Assembly (NCBI RefSeq): GCF_000010785.1
Contig: NC_013799.1
Span: 1,116,001-1,180,000 of the forward strand
Direction: 5' to 3'
DNA: 64,000 nt
From: Hydrogenobacter thermophilus TK-6
GTDB lineage: Bacteria > Aquificota > Aquificia > Aquificales > Aquificaceae
Position 1 is the first letter of the stretch; the number at the start of each line of letters is the position of its first letter. Shown piece by piece: positions 15,168 to 24,345 of this stretch. A program made the position numbers and the translations under genes. Below the pieces are notes generated by a model. That model saw nothing but the letters and a program-made list of their open reading frames with translations, did not search any database and was not told the origin of the DNA.

Positions 15168-16487
15168 GTCAACCTCCTTTGTTGTAAGTTTTACAAAGAC
15201 AAACACACTAAAGGCGTCTTTTATTAAATTTTTGTAGCCTTCTTCCTTCTTTATAGCATCCCTTATCCCCTTCATGAGAAAGTTTAACAGAAACTTTTCG
15301 TCTATTTTGACACCCCTAAAGGTCTTATCAAGAACTTCCAAGAAATACTTTCTGAGGTCTGGTTCTTTCTTGGTTGAGTCACTTTTGGAAAAGAACTTGT
15401 AAATAGTATAGTAATTAAAAGTATAACTAAATCCGTTTGAACTAAAGAGCTTTTCTACTTTCCTTTTAGCCTCAAACAGTTCCCTTAGCCTTGAGGGATA
15501 AACATCCTGTATTAAAAGTAAAATCCTTTCGGCTGAAAGCTCGGATTCAAGGAATAAGAAATTCAAAGTAAGGACGTCTCTTTCATCACTTAAGATCTCA
15601 AGTATTTCCTCTTCATCAGCCATAAGAGATTTATGCTCCCTTGAGCTTAACATTATTTTCCTAACTTCGGGATTACGGGGAAAGAGAATATCAAAAGTTT
15701 CCTTTTTTATTTTGTCTCTTCCCAATATGAACTCCGGTATTAAATAGTAAGTTATTACTCCGCCAATTTTAAACTTTAATTTTTTTTCTAATATTTCTTC
15801 TCTCCCTCTCTTTATGTAATCTCTACACTCATAACACAGGGGAAAATTTTTAAAGGCAATTTCTTTTTTGAATCCTCCGGTTATATAGCCAGGTTTGTCA
15901 ATCGTATAAAACTTAAAGGGAGCGATATCTCCGCTCACTTCCTTTTCCTGAAGACAGACAGAGCAAATTCCCGTTCCTCTACTTTCCCTACCCTCCTCCT
16001 CAAGCTCTTTTTTCAAAGCTTTTATAAAATCTTCTATCTCTCCCACATATTTACCACCTATTTTAATAGTGAGTAGTATCTTCTCTTTAGCCGGTATTAT
16101 CTCAGTAATCCTGTATATTTCCTCCTCCAACTTTTTCTTATCCAAGGTCGGTCTTGCTATCTTTTCAAACTGAATTTTGTTGAGAACTTTTTCTAAATTA
16201 TCCAAGGTTCTCATCACAGGAGATTTCTTATCATCGGGTTTCTTTTTACCTCTTTGAAGTATGATAGTGGGTGTGAGTGTTGGAGGATTGCTTCCCTTTG
16301 CTTTTTTATATAAATACTTTTCTTGCTTGCCTTCAAAAAAATCCTCAAGATCAGTTTTTACAAACTCCCCCTTTTCATCAAACTCAAGGACAAGAACTCT
16401 ATCAGCTTTTTCTACTTCATCGTAAAGCTTTACACCCCCAAATAGCTCACCTATATCTCTACCTATATCTCTAATCGCCTTCAACAC
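14745..16487 (-). CDS. cas8b: Cas8b (Csh1 type), Cascade large subunit
   Basis: A 580-residue Csh1-type Cas8b, which recognises the PAM. A zinc-finger-like pair, CSVCLQEKEV and CYECRDYI (about 180-223), is typical of Csh1. The sequence is Lys/Glu-rich and by eye more A+T-rich than flanking housekeeping genes. GTG at 16487 lies in the end of cas6 (17-bp overlap); a TTG directly follows, so the exact start is uncertain by one codon. The last 140 codons can be made separately from an internal start (next entry). Confidence 0.92.
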   Translation of the reverse strand: MLKAIRDIGRDIGELFGGVKLYDEVEKADRVLVLEFDEKGEFVKTDLEDFFEGKQEKYLYKKAKGSNPPTLTPTIILQRGKKKPDDKKSPVMRTLDNLEKVLNKIQFEKIARPTLDKKKLEEEIYRITEIIPAKEKILLTIKIGGKYVGEIEDFIKALKKELEEEGRESRGTGICSVCLQEKEVSGDIAPFKFYTIDKPGYITGGFKKEIAFKNFPLCYECRDYIKRGREEILEKKLKFKIGGVITYYLIPEFILGRDKIKKETFDILFPRNPEVRKIMLSSREHKSLMADEEEILEILSDERDVLTLNFLFLESELSAERILLLIQDVYPSRLRELFEAKRKVEKLFSSNGFSYTFNYYTIYKFFSKSDSTKKEPDLRKYFLEVLDKTFRGVKIDEKFLLNFLMKGIRDAIKKEEGYKNLIKDAFSVFVFVKLTTKEVDMEVKDVNSLEEFLESLPTLNNDLKKGLFLLGALTERLLRVQESERGSKPFLKKLKGLKMNENDLKGLLPEVRNKLEEYDKFRAGEMKLFNLTSEYFSKAPAVWNMSIEELNFYFSLGMGMFDKAAGYIYSKKEVSNEEQA

Positions 16488-17208
16488 TGTCCACTACCTC
16501 CACCATGCCAAAGCCCTGAGGATTCTTTGCCCCAAGACCCGCCTCTAAGGCTAACTTTACTATCTGAGTGCTACCCCTTATATTATAATAACCTTCCCAC
16601 GCTTCTATCAGTGATCCTTTATAAACTATCTTTTTCTTGTATCTTTGACTTATCCTGAGGGGTTTTAGCTCCAGCTCTTCCTTATAGCTCTTGCCGTAGA
16701 TAAGTTGGTATTTTTTTATCAAATTGTTCTTGATAAGCTCGTAAAACTCCTCTTGCCATGGACTAAAAAACTGCTTTTTAGTTTCACCTTCTGGAGTGCG
16801 ATAAACCGTTATGGGTGATAGACATCTGACATTTACATCTTCCCGCACAGTTGGTTTAATAAGCTCTACAGACTCCAGTCTTAATCTGTTTTCACCGAGG
16901 AATAAATTTTCCCGCTTTAGGAAAACATTCACCGCGGAAGATACTATATCCATCAAAGGTGAGGCAAAGTAAACCGTTATCTGTGGCTCGAAGAAAACGA
17001 GATTGCCCTGTCTGGAAGCCAATTTGCCTATGATCTTTGAAAAGGTAAATAGTTTAAACCTCCTTCTGTTGTAAACAAAGCCTATCTCGTGGAGGAATTT
17101 AGAGAGCACTGGGTCCGTGTTTTTGTAGAAAAAAGCCTGAAGCAGATGGTTGTAGCTCTTGGGAAGTCTTATAAGCCCCTCACCTGTCAGTTTAATTTTT
17201 AGTATCAT
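16471..17208 (-). CDS. cas6: Cas6 crRNA-processing endoribonuclease
   Basis: A 245-residue Cas6 that cleaves within the repeat to leave the ATTGAAAC handle. The start MILKIKLTGEGLIRLP is the usual first ferredoxin strand, and the C-terminal glycine-rich loop GLGAKNPQGFGMVEVV is the Cas6 signature. SYNHLLQAFFY contains a His that could be catalytic. The frame stays open upstream to 17298, but that part overlaps carB and does not resemble Cas6, so ATG 17208 is chosen. It is the first gene of the cas operon. Confidence 0.95.
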   Translation of the reverse strand: MILKIKLTGEGLIRLPKSYNHLLQAFFYKNTDPVLSKFLHEIGFVYNRRRFKLFTFSKIIGKLASRQGNLVFFEPQITVYFASPLMDIVSSAVNVFLKRENLFLGENRLRLESVELIKPTVREDVNVRCLSPITVYRTPEGETKKQFFSPWQEEFYELIKNNLIKKYQLIYGKSYKEELELKPLRISQRYKKKIVYKGSLIEAWEGYYNIRGSTQIVKLALEAGLGAKNPQGFGMVEVVDSVEGD

Positions 17209-17260
17209 AGCACTCTGTTTAAGAATCCTAAAGCAATGATGTATAATTTTAACAGACAGA
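17209..17260. promoter_or_regulatory. Divergent promoter region cas6 / carB
   Basis: Only 52 bp separate the two starts. TATAAT at 17242-17247 (plus) would start carB mRNA about 7 bases before ATG; no Shine-Dalgarno is present. On the minus strand the same A+T-rich block offers TAAAAT, but no convincing -35. The cas operon promoter is therefore only tentatively placed here. Confidence 0.45.
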
Positions 17261-18934
17261 ATGCCAAAGAGGAGTGATATAAAAAAGATACTCATCATAG
17301 GCTCGGGTCCTATAGTTATAGGTCAGGCTGCTGAGTTTGACTACTCGGGCACTCAGGCTTGCAGAGCTCTCAAAGAAGAGGGCTACAGTGTGGTGCTGGT
17401 CAACTCTAACCCTGCCACCATAATGACGGACCCAAGCGTGGCGGACAGAACATACATAGAACCTTTGACTGTTGAGGTGCTCGAAGAAATAATAAAAGCA
17501 GAAAGACCAGATGCACTCCTTCCCACCCTTGGGGGACAGACAGCTCTCAACCTGGCGGTAAAGCTCTACGAGGAGGGCATTCTGGAAAGGTATGGCGTTG
17601 AGCTAATAGGTGCCAGCTATCAAGCCATAAAGAAGGGAGAAGACAGGGAGCTTTTTAGAGAGTCCATGAAAAAGATAGGTTTAAAGGTTCCCGAAAGTGC
17701 TGTGGTGTCTTCTTTAGAAGAGGGGATGAGTGTTATAAAAAGCATAGGCTTTCCTACCATACTCAGACCTGCCTTTACCTTGGGAGGAACTGGAGGAGCC
17801 ATAGCATACAACATTGAGGAATTCAAAGAAAAGCTTGAAGTGGCTCTAAAAACATCACCAATACATCAGGTTTTGATGGACAAGTCCTTGATTGGCTGGA
17901 AGGAGTTTGAGTTTGAAGTCATAAGAGACTCAAAGGATAACGTAATAATAGTCTGTAGCATAGAGAATTTTGACCCAATGGGTGTGCATACGGGAGATTC
18001 CATTACGGTGGCACCGGCTCAGACACTCACGGACAAGGAGTACCAGATACTCAGAGATGCCTGTATAGAAGTTATGAGGGAGGTGGGCGTTGATACGGGA
18101 GGCTCCAATATACAGTTTGCGGTAAATCCCGAAAACGGGGACTTTTATGTGATAGAGATGAACCCGAGAGTTTCAAGGTCATCCGCGCTGGCTTCAAAAG
18201 CTACAGGCTTTCCCATAGCCAAAGTTGCCGCAAAACTGGCGGTGGGCTACACCCTTGACGAGCTTAGAAACGACATAACCAAACATACACCGGCATCTTT
18301 TGAGCCTTCAATAGATTATGTGGTAGTAAAAATACCCCGCTTTGACTTTGCAAAATTTCCACAAACGGACAGAACCCTCACCACCATGATGAAGTCCGTA
18401 GGTGAGGTAATGGCAATAGGCAGGACTTTCAAGGAAGCCTTCCTTAAAGCCATAAGAAGTCTTGAGATAGACACCTATGGCCTTTTACATCCCTCCTTTG
18501 ACCATGTTTCTGATGATGTGCTTGTGAGAAATCTCAGGATCCCCAACCCTGAGAGGATATGGTATATAGCCTCGGCTTTCAGAAGAGGGTACTCGGTGGA
18601 TGAGGTTTACCATTACACCAAGGTAGACAGGTGGTTTTTGTATCAGATAAAACAGATAGTAGACTTTGAAAGCACACTTGCTCAAGGAGTTCTTGATGAA
18701 GAAAAACTAAGGCAGGCAAAAGAACTCGGGTACTCTGACTTTGAGATAGCTAAACTTGTGGGCAAAAGGGAAGAAGAGGTAAGGGCTTTAAGAGAAAGCC
18801 TTAGGGTACTTCCCGCTTTTAAAGGTGTGGACACATGCGCAGGTGAGTTTGTTGCTTACACGCCTTACTACTACTCTACTTACGAAAAACCCTATTATAC
18901 AATGGACGGACAGGAGATTTTAGACCAAGACTAA
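17261..18934 (+). CDS. carB: Carbamoyl-phosphate synthetase large chain, N half
   Basis: A 557-residue protein covering only the N-terminal half of CarB (usual length about 1070). The first ATP-grasp unit is complete ([50 protein letters not shown]), followed by the oligomerisation domain with [20 protein letters not shown]; it then ends with a short own tail and stop. The second ATP-grasp and the allosteric domain are not in the window. Split CarB genes are known in Aquifex and some methanogens, so this is probably natural. This half makes the carboxyphosphate/carbamate step; carA is at 23000. Confidence 0.94.
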   Translation: MPKRSDIKKILIIGSGPIVIGQAAEFDYSGTQACRALKEEGYSVVLVNSNPATIMTDPSVADRTYIEPLTVEVLEEIIKAERPDALLPTLGGQTALNLAVKLYEEGILERYGVELIGASYQAIKKGEDRELFRESMKKIGLKVPESAVVSSLEEGMSVIKSIGFPTILRPAFTLGGTGGAIAYNIEEFKEKLEVALKTSPIHQVLMDKSLIGWKEFEFEVIRDSKDNVIIVCSIENFDPMGVHTGDSITVAPAQTLTDKEYQILRDACIEVMREVGVDTGGSNIQFAVNPENGDFYVIEMNPRVSRSSALASKATGFPIAKVAAKLAVGYTLDELRNDITKHTPASFEPSIDYVVVKIPRFDFAKFPQTDRTLTTMMKSVGEVMAIGRTFKEAFLKAIRSLEIDTYGLLHPSFDHVSDDVLVRNLRIPNPERIWYIASAFRRGYSVDEVYHYTKVDRWFLYQIKQIVDFESTLAQGVLDEEKLRQAKELGYSDFEIAKLVGKREEEVRALRESLRVLPAFKGVDTCAGEFVAYTPYYYSTYEKPYYTMDGQEILDQD

Positions 18935-18938
18935 CCTT

Positions 18939-20648
18939 CTACTCTTTATCCTTGTCTACAAACTCTTTAACTATCCTCACCGCATCCTCTATGGGGACAT
19001 CTAACTTTTCCCCTGTGTGTCTTTTTTGTAGCTCCACCTTACCCTCCTTTGTCTTTTTACCAACCACTATCCTGTAAGGGAAGCCACAGAGGTCCGCATC
19101 TGCAAACTTAAAGCCTGCGCTGGCTTCTCTATCGTCGTATATAACATCTAAACCCATCTCTTGGGCTTGGTAGTAAATCTTTTCTGCAACAGTCTTTTGT
19201 TCCGCATCCGATGGGTTCAAACATATTACATTCAGTTCAAAGGGAGCTACCACAGTAGGCCACTTTATGCCAAGCTCATCGCTGTACTGCTCAACTATGG
19301 CAGACATACACCTGGATATACCTATACCATAACAACCCATGTATATAGGTTTGTCCTCACCTTGCTGGTCTTTGTAGAAAGCTTTCATAGGCAAAGAGTA
19401 CCTTGTGCCAAGAAGGAATATATGACCAAGCTCCAAGCCTTTGCTTACCTTAAGTGGCGCTCCGCACTTGGGACATGGGTCCTTCTCCACCACCTGCGCC
19501 ACATCAAAAAACTCCCCATAACTAAAGTCCCTACCAGGATTTGCGTTTATGTAGTGATAATCTGGCTCGTTGAAAGCAACCACTGCGTTCTTTATCCCAT
19601 AGACTGAGTTATCCCAGATGACTCTTACATCTTTTGGTATGTTAAAGGGACCAATGTAGCCCCTCTGGGTTTTAAAGAGCGCATAAACCTCTTCATCCGT
19701 AGCAAGCCTGAAGTTTTCTGTGTTTAAGAGAGCTTCCAGTTTGTTCTCATCTATCTCTCTATCTCCCCTTATGACCACCAAAAGAGGCTCTCCGTTAACT
19801 ATGTATAGCACCGACTTTAGTATCTTTCTTGGAGGCACCTTTAAAAAGCTTGATAGCTCTTCTATGGTTCTGGTGTTGGGTGTGTGCACACGAGTCAGCT
19901 GTCTTTCCTCCTCCTCTTCTTCCTTCCCTTTGTTTAGCTTAACTATTTCGGCGTTTGCTGAGTATCCGCAACTTTCACAGTAAGCCACTCTTGCCTCTCC
20001 GTAATCTGTAAGAATGACAAACTCATGAGAGCTCATCCCCCCTATAGCACCTACGCTTGCCTCCACCATCAGCGTTTTTAGTCTTAACTTTTTGAATATG
20101 CGCTCGTAGGCAAACTTCATAGTCTCGTAAGACATGAGCGCGGAAAACTCATCGGTGTCAAAAGAATAGGCATCCTTCATTATAAACTCTCTGCCCCTTA
20201 TGAGTCCAAATCTGGGTCTTTTTTCGTCTCTGAACTTTACCTGTATCTGGTAGAGTATAAAGGGTAGCTGTCTGTACGAGTTTACAAAGGTCCTTACCAT
20301 ATCCGTTATTTCCTCCTCGTGGGTAGGTCCAAGGCAGTAGTCTCTTCCGTGCCTGTCTTTAAGGGTAAATAGCTCTCTGCCGTAGAGGTCCCACCTTCCT
20401 GTCTCTCTCCAGAGTTCTGCCGGGTTTAAAACTGTAAGGAGTAGCTCCTGCGCACCGCTTCTGTCCATCTCCTTCCTTACTATGTTTTCTATCTTCTTCA
20501 AAACCCTGTAGCCAGCAGGAGTAAAGGCGTATATGCCGGAGGCTACCTGCTTTATAAAGCCACCCTTTAGCAGGTACTTGTGAGATGGAGCTTCTGCATC
20601 CGCAGGCTCTTCTTTTGAGGTGTACCAAAAGTAAGTACTCCAGCGCAT
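18939..20648 (-). CDS. proS: Prolyl-tRNA synthetase, bacterial type
   Basis: A 569-residue class II prolyl-tRNA synthetase. MRWSTYFWYTSKEEP and GIYAFTPAGYRVLKKIE open the catalytic core; motif 2 is KFRDEKRPRFGLIRGREFIMKD split around Arg, and the insertion domain (about 235-380) with the YbaK-like editing fold (LYIVNGEPLLVVIRGD) marks the bacterial type. GIGISRCMSAIVEQ is motif 3, and the C-terminal anticodon domain follows. It meets carB tail to tail with 4 bp between. TGATATAAT upstream is an extended -10. Confidence 0.97.
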   Translation of the reverse strand: MRWSTYFWYTSKEEPADAEAPSHKYLLKGGFIKQVASGIYAFTPAGYRVLKKIENIVRKEMDRSGAQELLLTVLNPAELWRETGRWDLYGRELFTLKDRHGRDYCLGPTHEEEITDMVRTFVNSYRQLPFILYQIQVKFRDEKRPRFGLIRGREFIMKDAYSFDTDEFSALMSYETMKFAYERIFKKLRLKTLMVEASVGAIGGMSSHEFVILTDYGEARVAYCESCGYSANAEIVKLNKGKEEEEEERQLTRVHTPNTRTIEELSSFLKVPPRKILKSVLYIVNGEPLLVVIRGDREIDENKLEALLNTENFRLATDEEVYALFKTQRGYIGPFNIPKDVRVIWDNSVYGIKNAVVAFNEPDYHYINANPGRDFSYGEFFDVAQVVEKDPCPKCGAPLKVSKGLELGHIFLLGTRYSLPMKAFYKDQQGEDKPIYMGCYGIGISRCMSAIVEQYSDELGIKWPTVVAPFELNVICLNPSDAEQKTVAEKIYYQAQEMGLDVIYDDREASAGFKFADADLCGFPYRIVVGKKTKEGKVELQKRHTGEKLDVPIEDAVRIVKEFVDKDKE

Positions 20649-20659
20649 GAGTGCCTCTT

Positions 20660-20669
20660 ATTATATCAT
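20660..20669. promoter_or_regulatory. Overlapping -10 boxes of proS and bioD
   Basis: On the minus strand TATAAT (20660-20665), preceded by TG as an extended -10, serves proS. On the plus strand TATCAT (20664-20669) lies seven bases before the bioD ATG, which has no ribosome site. The genes are 28 bp apart. Confidence 0.5.
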
Positions 20670-20676
20670 AAACTTT

Positions 20677-21330
20677 ATGAGAGCTTTTCTCATCACGGGC
20701 ACAGATACGGGAGTTGGAAAGACCTTCATAGCCTATAATTTGGCATATGCTCTCAAGGAAAAGGGTATAAAAGTGGGATACCTAAAGCCGGTAGAAACAG
20801 ATGTCAGAGACCTGCCTGCGGATGGCTCTTTGCTCTGCAGCATAACTGGGCAGGAGATAAAGGAGGCTGTACCCATCACCTACTCGCTACCTCTTTCACC
20901 TTATGCGGGTATTCTGGAAGAAGGCAAAGACTTCTCTCTGCAGGAGCTTTACGCTCAAATGAGGAGGATGCAAGAAAGATATACCGTTCTTATGGTAGAA
21001 GGTGCAGGAGGCATTGCAGTGCCTATAAAGAGAGACTATGACTATGCCAAGTTGGCAAAGGACTGGAACCTTCCGGTGCTTATAGTGGCAAGAGCTGGAC
21101 TTGGCACCATAAACCACACTTTCTTATCTGTCTTTTACGCCAAAAGCATGGGTTTGAGGGTGCTGGGCATAGTTATGAACGGGTTTGAGGGAAGAGATGT
21201 CTCAGAAAAAACCAATCCACGCATAGTGGAGGAGCTTACGGGCATTAAGCCTCTTGAGGTGCCAAGGGTAAGCGGGTTATTGCTTCCTCCTGACATCAGG
21301 AATGCTCTTCTGAACCTTATCGGGCTCTAA
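20677..21330 (+). CDS. bioD: Dethiobiotin synthetase
   Basis: A 217-residue BioD, which closes the ureido ring of dethiobiotin from diaminopelargonate, CO2 and ATP. The P-loop is FLITGTDTGVGKTFI, KPVETDV and VEGAGGIAVPI follow, all typical. The start is set at MRAFLITG, where BioD proteins begin; an upstream in-frame ATG lies in the proS start region. Its 3' end overlaps the convergent ftsI-type gene by 54 bp. BioB is encoded separately at 41015. Confidence 0.95.
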   Translation: MRAFLITGTDTGVGKTFIAYNLAYALKEKGIKVGYLKPVETDVRDLPADGSLLCSITGQEIKEAVPITYSLPLSPYAGILEEGKDFSLQELYAQMRRMQERYTVLMVEGAGGIAVPIKRDYDYAKLAKDWNLPVLIVARAGLGTINHTFLSVFYAKSMGLRVLGIVMNGFEGRDVSEKTNPRIVEELTGIKPLEVPRVSGLLLPPDIRNALLNLIGL

Positions 21331-23013
21331 TCTGTAATAAGCTGCCACCCTTTCCACCATCTGCTTAAAGTAAGGTGCTGCAACAGTCCCACCGTATGCT
21401 GGACCTCCTTTTGGTTCATCCACGGATATGCCAGCCACAAACTTAGGATCTGTCGCGGGAAAGTATCCTACAAAGTAAGCAACAACTTTATCTCTTGAGT
21501 AGCTTCCTGTTTTGAAGTCAAACTTTTGGGATGTGCCAGTTTTACCTGCTATGGTAAAGTAGTCTGACCTGGCTAACCTGGCGGTGCCTTCTTCCACAAC
21601 CTTGATGAGATTCTTGTGAAGCCAGTTCATAACACGCTGGGAAAAAAGGTGGTCTCTTAGCACCTCAGGCTGGTAATAGGTTCTTCTTCCTTCCGCATCC
21701 TCCACATACAGGATAACTCTTGGCTTTACCATTTTCCCTGTGGCAAGTAAAGAAAAGGCACTGCACAGATTAAGAAGGTTTGCAGATAAACCCTGCCCTA
21801 TGCTGGAGTAAACTATATTAGCAGGATATTTATAGTCTGGGAGCTTTGGCTTTGTCTCTCCGAGCAAAACCCCAAAAGTGCTTTTAAAGTGTATCCTTTC
21901 CATCAAGTCCTCCACATCCTTTCTTGATAAAAACTTGGCTATCTTCACCATGCCCACATTGGAAGATTTTATAAGCACCTGGTCCAGCGTAAGATTGCCA
22001 TAAGGGTGTACATCTCTTACTATTCTCCCGTAAACTTCCGTCTTTCCTCCTTCTCCACTCACCACATAATTCTCTGATATATAACCTCTTTCAAGAGCCA
22101 TACCCAGAAAGAAGGGCTTCATGACAGAACCCGGCTCAAAAATATCTGTGACCACAAAGTTTCTCCTTTCCCAAGTGCTGTACTTCTGGTAATTGTTGGG
22201 GTCGTAATAGGGGTATGTAGTCATGCCCAGTATATCCCCCGTTTTTACATCCATAAGCAGTATGGATACCTTTTTGGGTCTCCAGTCTTTTACTATCTGG
22301 TCTCTTATGTCCTCCAGTATGCTCTGGACACCCAAATCTATGGTGGTGTATACGGTCTTTGAATTTAGCACTTGCTCGCTGGATAGCGGCTCCAGCGCTA
22401 ACTTGCCGGCTCCCGCAGACAGGAGAAATGGCACCTTTTTACCTTTCTCATCAAGGAAACTGTTAAGCATGTATTCTAGCCCCTCAAGACCCCTGCCATC
22501 GTCTCCACAAAAGCCCAGCAGATTGCTGGCTAAATGCCCGTGTGGATAAAACCTTTTAAAGTCCTCTTGAATACCTACAGACTTAGTATTATCCGTATCC
22601 CTTATAACTCCTCTTATGTAAGGGAGTAGCTCCTTGTCAGCCCTTCTTATTAGCCATACGAACTTTCTGTCTTTATTCAAACTTTCAAGGATGGCTTTTT
22701 CGGATACATGCACAGCGGCAGAGAGTCTGCTGGCAAGTTCCTCCTTGTTTTGTGTATACTTAGGAAAGGCGTAAACAGAAATGGTAGGAAGGCTCAAAGC
22801 CAATTCATTACCGTTTCTATCTTTTATGGATCCCCTGTAGGAGGGTATCTCCACCAGCGCAAGTTTGGGAAACTTTTCTACTACTTTCTCCACATACTCT
22901 GTCCTACCTATGAGTTGAAGGTATGCTATGCGCGTAAGAAGTATAAGAAAGCCAATAAAGATCAAAAGAGACAGAAAAATGACCTTTGCATTCTCCTTCT
23001 TAGGCTCTCGCAT
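21277..23013 (-). CDS. ftsI: Penicillin-binding transpeptidase, FtsI/PBP2 class
   Basis: A 578-residue class B penicillin-binding protein for cell-wall cross-linking. One membrane anchor (about 10-30) is followed by the dimerisation domain (YRGSIKDRNGNELA) and the transpeptidase domain with the triads PGSVMKPF (SxxK), KSSNVGMVKIA (SxN) and AGKTGTSQK (KTG). The order of motifs and absence of PASTA repeats suggest FtsI (division) rather than the elongation enzyme, with moderate certainty. ATG 23013 is chosen; the open frame upstream lies in carA, which it overlaps by 14 bp. Confidence 0.92.
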   Translation of the reverse strand: MREPKKENAKVIFLSLLIFIGFLILLTRIAYLQLIGRTEYVEKVVEKFPKLALVEIPSYRGSIKDRNGNELALSLPTISVYAFPKYTQNKEELASRLSAAVHVSEKAILESLNKDRKFVWLIRRADKELLPYIRGVIRDTDNTKSVGIQEDFKRFYPHGHLASNLLGFCGDDGRGLEGLEYMLNSFLDEKGKKVPFLLSAGAGKLALEPLSSEQVLNSKTVYTTIDLGVQSILEDIRDQIVKDWRPKKVSILLMDVKTGDILGMTTYPYYDPNNYQKYSTWERRNFVVTDIFEPGSVMKPFFLGMALERGYISENYVVSGEGGKTEVYGRIVRDVHPYGNLTLDQVLIKSSNVGMVKIAKFLSRKDVEDLMERIHFKSTFGVLLGETKPKLPDYKYPANIVYSSIGQGLSANLLNLCSAFSLLATGKMVKPRVILYVEDAEGRRTYYQPEVLRDHLFSQRVMNWLHKNLIKVVEEGTARLARSDYFTIAGKTGTSQKFDFKTGSYSRDKVVAYFVGYFPATDPKFVAGISVDEPKGGPAYGGTVAAPYFKQMVERVAAYYRLEPDKVQKSIPDVRRKQ

Positions 23014-24115
23014 AACAGAGCTGGAGGAACTCCTTAAAGACTCCCTTTGCGTCGTGAGGTCCCGGTGATGCTTCTGGATGGTACTGAAGGCAATATATGG
23101 GCAGGTATTTGTGTCTAAAGCCTTCCAAGGTCCCATCCAAAAGGTTTATGTGGGTGATTTCCACATCTTTCAGGCTTTCTGGGTCTACCGCAAAGTTGTG
23201 GTTTTGAGCGGTTATCTCTATATGCCCGCTTCTTAAATCCTTAACCGGATGATTTCCTCCATGATGACCGAACTTGAGTTTGTAAGTTTTTCCTCCCAAG
23301 GCAAGACCTATTATTTGATGACCCAAGCATATACCCATTATAGGTTTTTCCTCCATAAACTCCCTAACCAGCCTTATGCCTTCCAAGACTCTTGCAGGAT
23401 CACCTGGACCGTTGCTGAGCAAAATAGCGTCAGGGTTGATTTTTTTTATAATCTCAGAAGCATTATAAGAAGGTAAAACTACTACTTTTGCACCTTCGCT
23501 TACAAGCCTTCTGAGTATATTACGCTTGACGCCAAAATCTACAACAGCTACAAGTGGTTTATCGCTCTCTTTTGTTATATAGCCTCTGTAAAGGTCCCAA
23601 TCTCCTTCCTTCCAATAGTAAACCTCATGTGTGGCTACCTCTTTGACCAGGTCCAGCTCAGAGATATCCCTTAAACTTCTTGCCCTCTGTACAAGACTCT
23701 TAAAGTCATGGTCTACAGTTGATATGATGCCTCTCAGCGTTCCCTTTTCCCTTATCCTTTTTACTAAAGCTCTGGTATCTATACCTTGTATGCCCACCAC
23801 ACCATGATCTTTCAAATACTCTTCAAGGCTCTTTTTGGCTCTCCAGCTACTGTAAAAGTTGGAAAGCTCTTTTACCACAAAGCCATTTACCTGCACTCGG
23901 CTGGATTCTATATCTTCGTCATTGACACCGTAGTTGCCTATGTGTGGGTATGTCATAACCACTATCTGACCTTTGTAAGATGGGTCTGTTAGTATCTCCT
24001 GGTAACCTGTCATGGATGTGTTAAAGACTACCTCTCCTTGAGCTTCCCCCTCAGCTCCAAAAGAGTATCCTACAAAACAGGTACCGTCTTCAAGGGCAAG
24101 TATAGCTCTCTTCAT
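23000..24115 (-). CDS. carA: Carbamoyl-phosphate synthetase small chain
   Basis: A 371-residue CarA, the glutamine amidotransferase that feeds ammonia to CarB for pyrimidine and arginine synthesis. The N-terminal domain has GYSFGAEGEAQGEVVFNTSM; the class I GATase has the nucleophile in MGICLGHQIIGLALGG and the His/Glu in QYHPEASPGPHD. ATG 24115 (MKRAILALEDG) is preferred to a TTG four codons upstream. It lies just 12 bp after tRNA-Ser and 5 kb away from the carB half. Confidence 0.96.
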   Translation of the reverse strand: MKRAILALEDGTCFVGYSFGAEGEAQGEVVFNTSMTGYQEILTDPSYKGQIVVMTYPHIGNYGVNDEDIESSRVQVNGFVVKELSNFYSSWRAKKSLEEYLKDHGVVGIQGIDTRALVKRIREKGTLRGIISTVDHDFKSLVQRARSLRDISELDLVKEVATHEVYYWKEGDWDLYRGYITKESDKPLVAVVDFGVKRNILRRLVSEGAKVVVLPSYNASEIIKKINPDAILLSNGPGDPARVLEGIRLVREFMEEKPIMGICLGHQIIGLALGGKTYKLKFGHHGGNHPVKDLRSGHIEITAQNHNFAVDPESLKDVEITHINLLDGTLEGFRHKYLPIYCLQYHPEASPGPHDAKGVFKEFLQLCYARA

Positions 24116-24127
24116 AGCCTTTTCCAA

Positions 24128-24217
24128 CGGAGAGGGCGGGATTCGAACCCGCGGTAGGGTATTTAGCCCTACAACTCCTTAGCAGGGAGCCGCCTTCGGC
24201 CTCTCGGCCACCTCTCC
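24128..24217 (-). tRNA. tRNA-Ser (GCT)
   Basis: A 90-base tRNA. Acceptor GGAGAGG pairs with CCTCTCC, discriminator G. The anticodon loop CTGCTAA has anticodon GCT (plus strand 24181-24183), followed by the long variable arm typical of tRNA-Ser. T-arm GGGTTCGAATCCC. CCA is not encoded. Confidence 0.96.
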
Positions 24218-24229
24218 TGCCTATTTAAG

Positions 24230-24303
<74 letters not shown>

Positions 24304-24316
24304 TCATTGAGATAAT

Positions 24317-24345
24317 ATTATACTACAGCTCTATAAGGTCAAGGC
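24317..24345 (-). promoter_or_regulatory. Possible promoter of tRNA-fMet/tRNA-Ser/carA
   Basis: TATAAT (24317-24322, minus) directly follows the pepQ stop codon and lies 13 bp before the tRNA. A TTGACC is present upstream but only 14 bp away, so the -35 is doubtful. Confidence 0.4.

Noticed and set aside
6544-17208. Type III CRISPR system (ATTGAAAC handle is also common there)
   Set aside because: No cas10 or csm/cmr genes; Csh1, Csh2, Cas5 and fused Cas3 define type I-B.
24128-24217. tRNA-Ser considered as selC (tRNA-Sec)
   Set aside because: Anticodon is GCT, not TCA, and the acceptor stem has the usual seven pairs.
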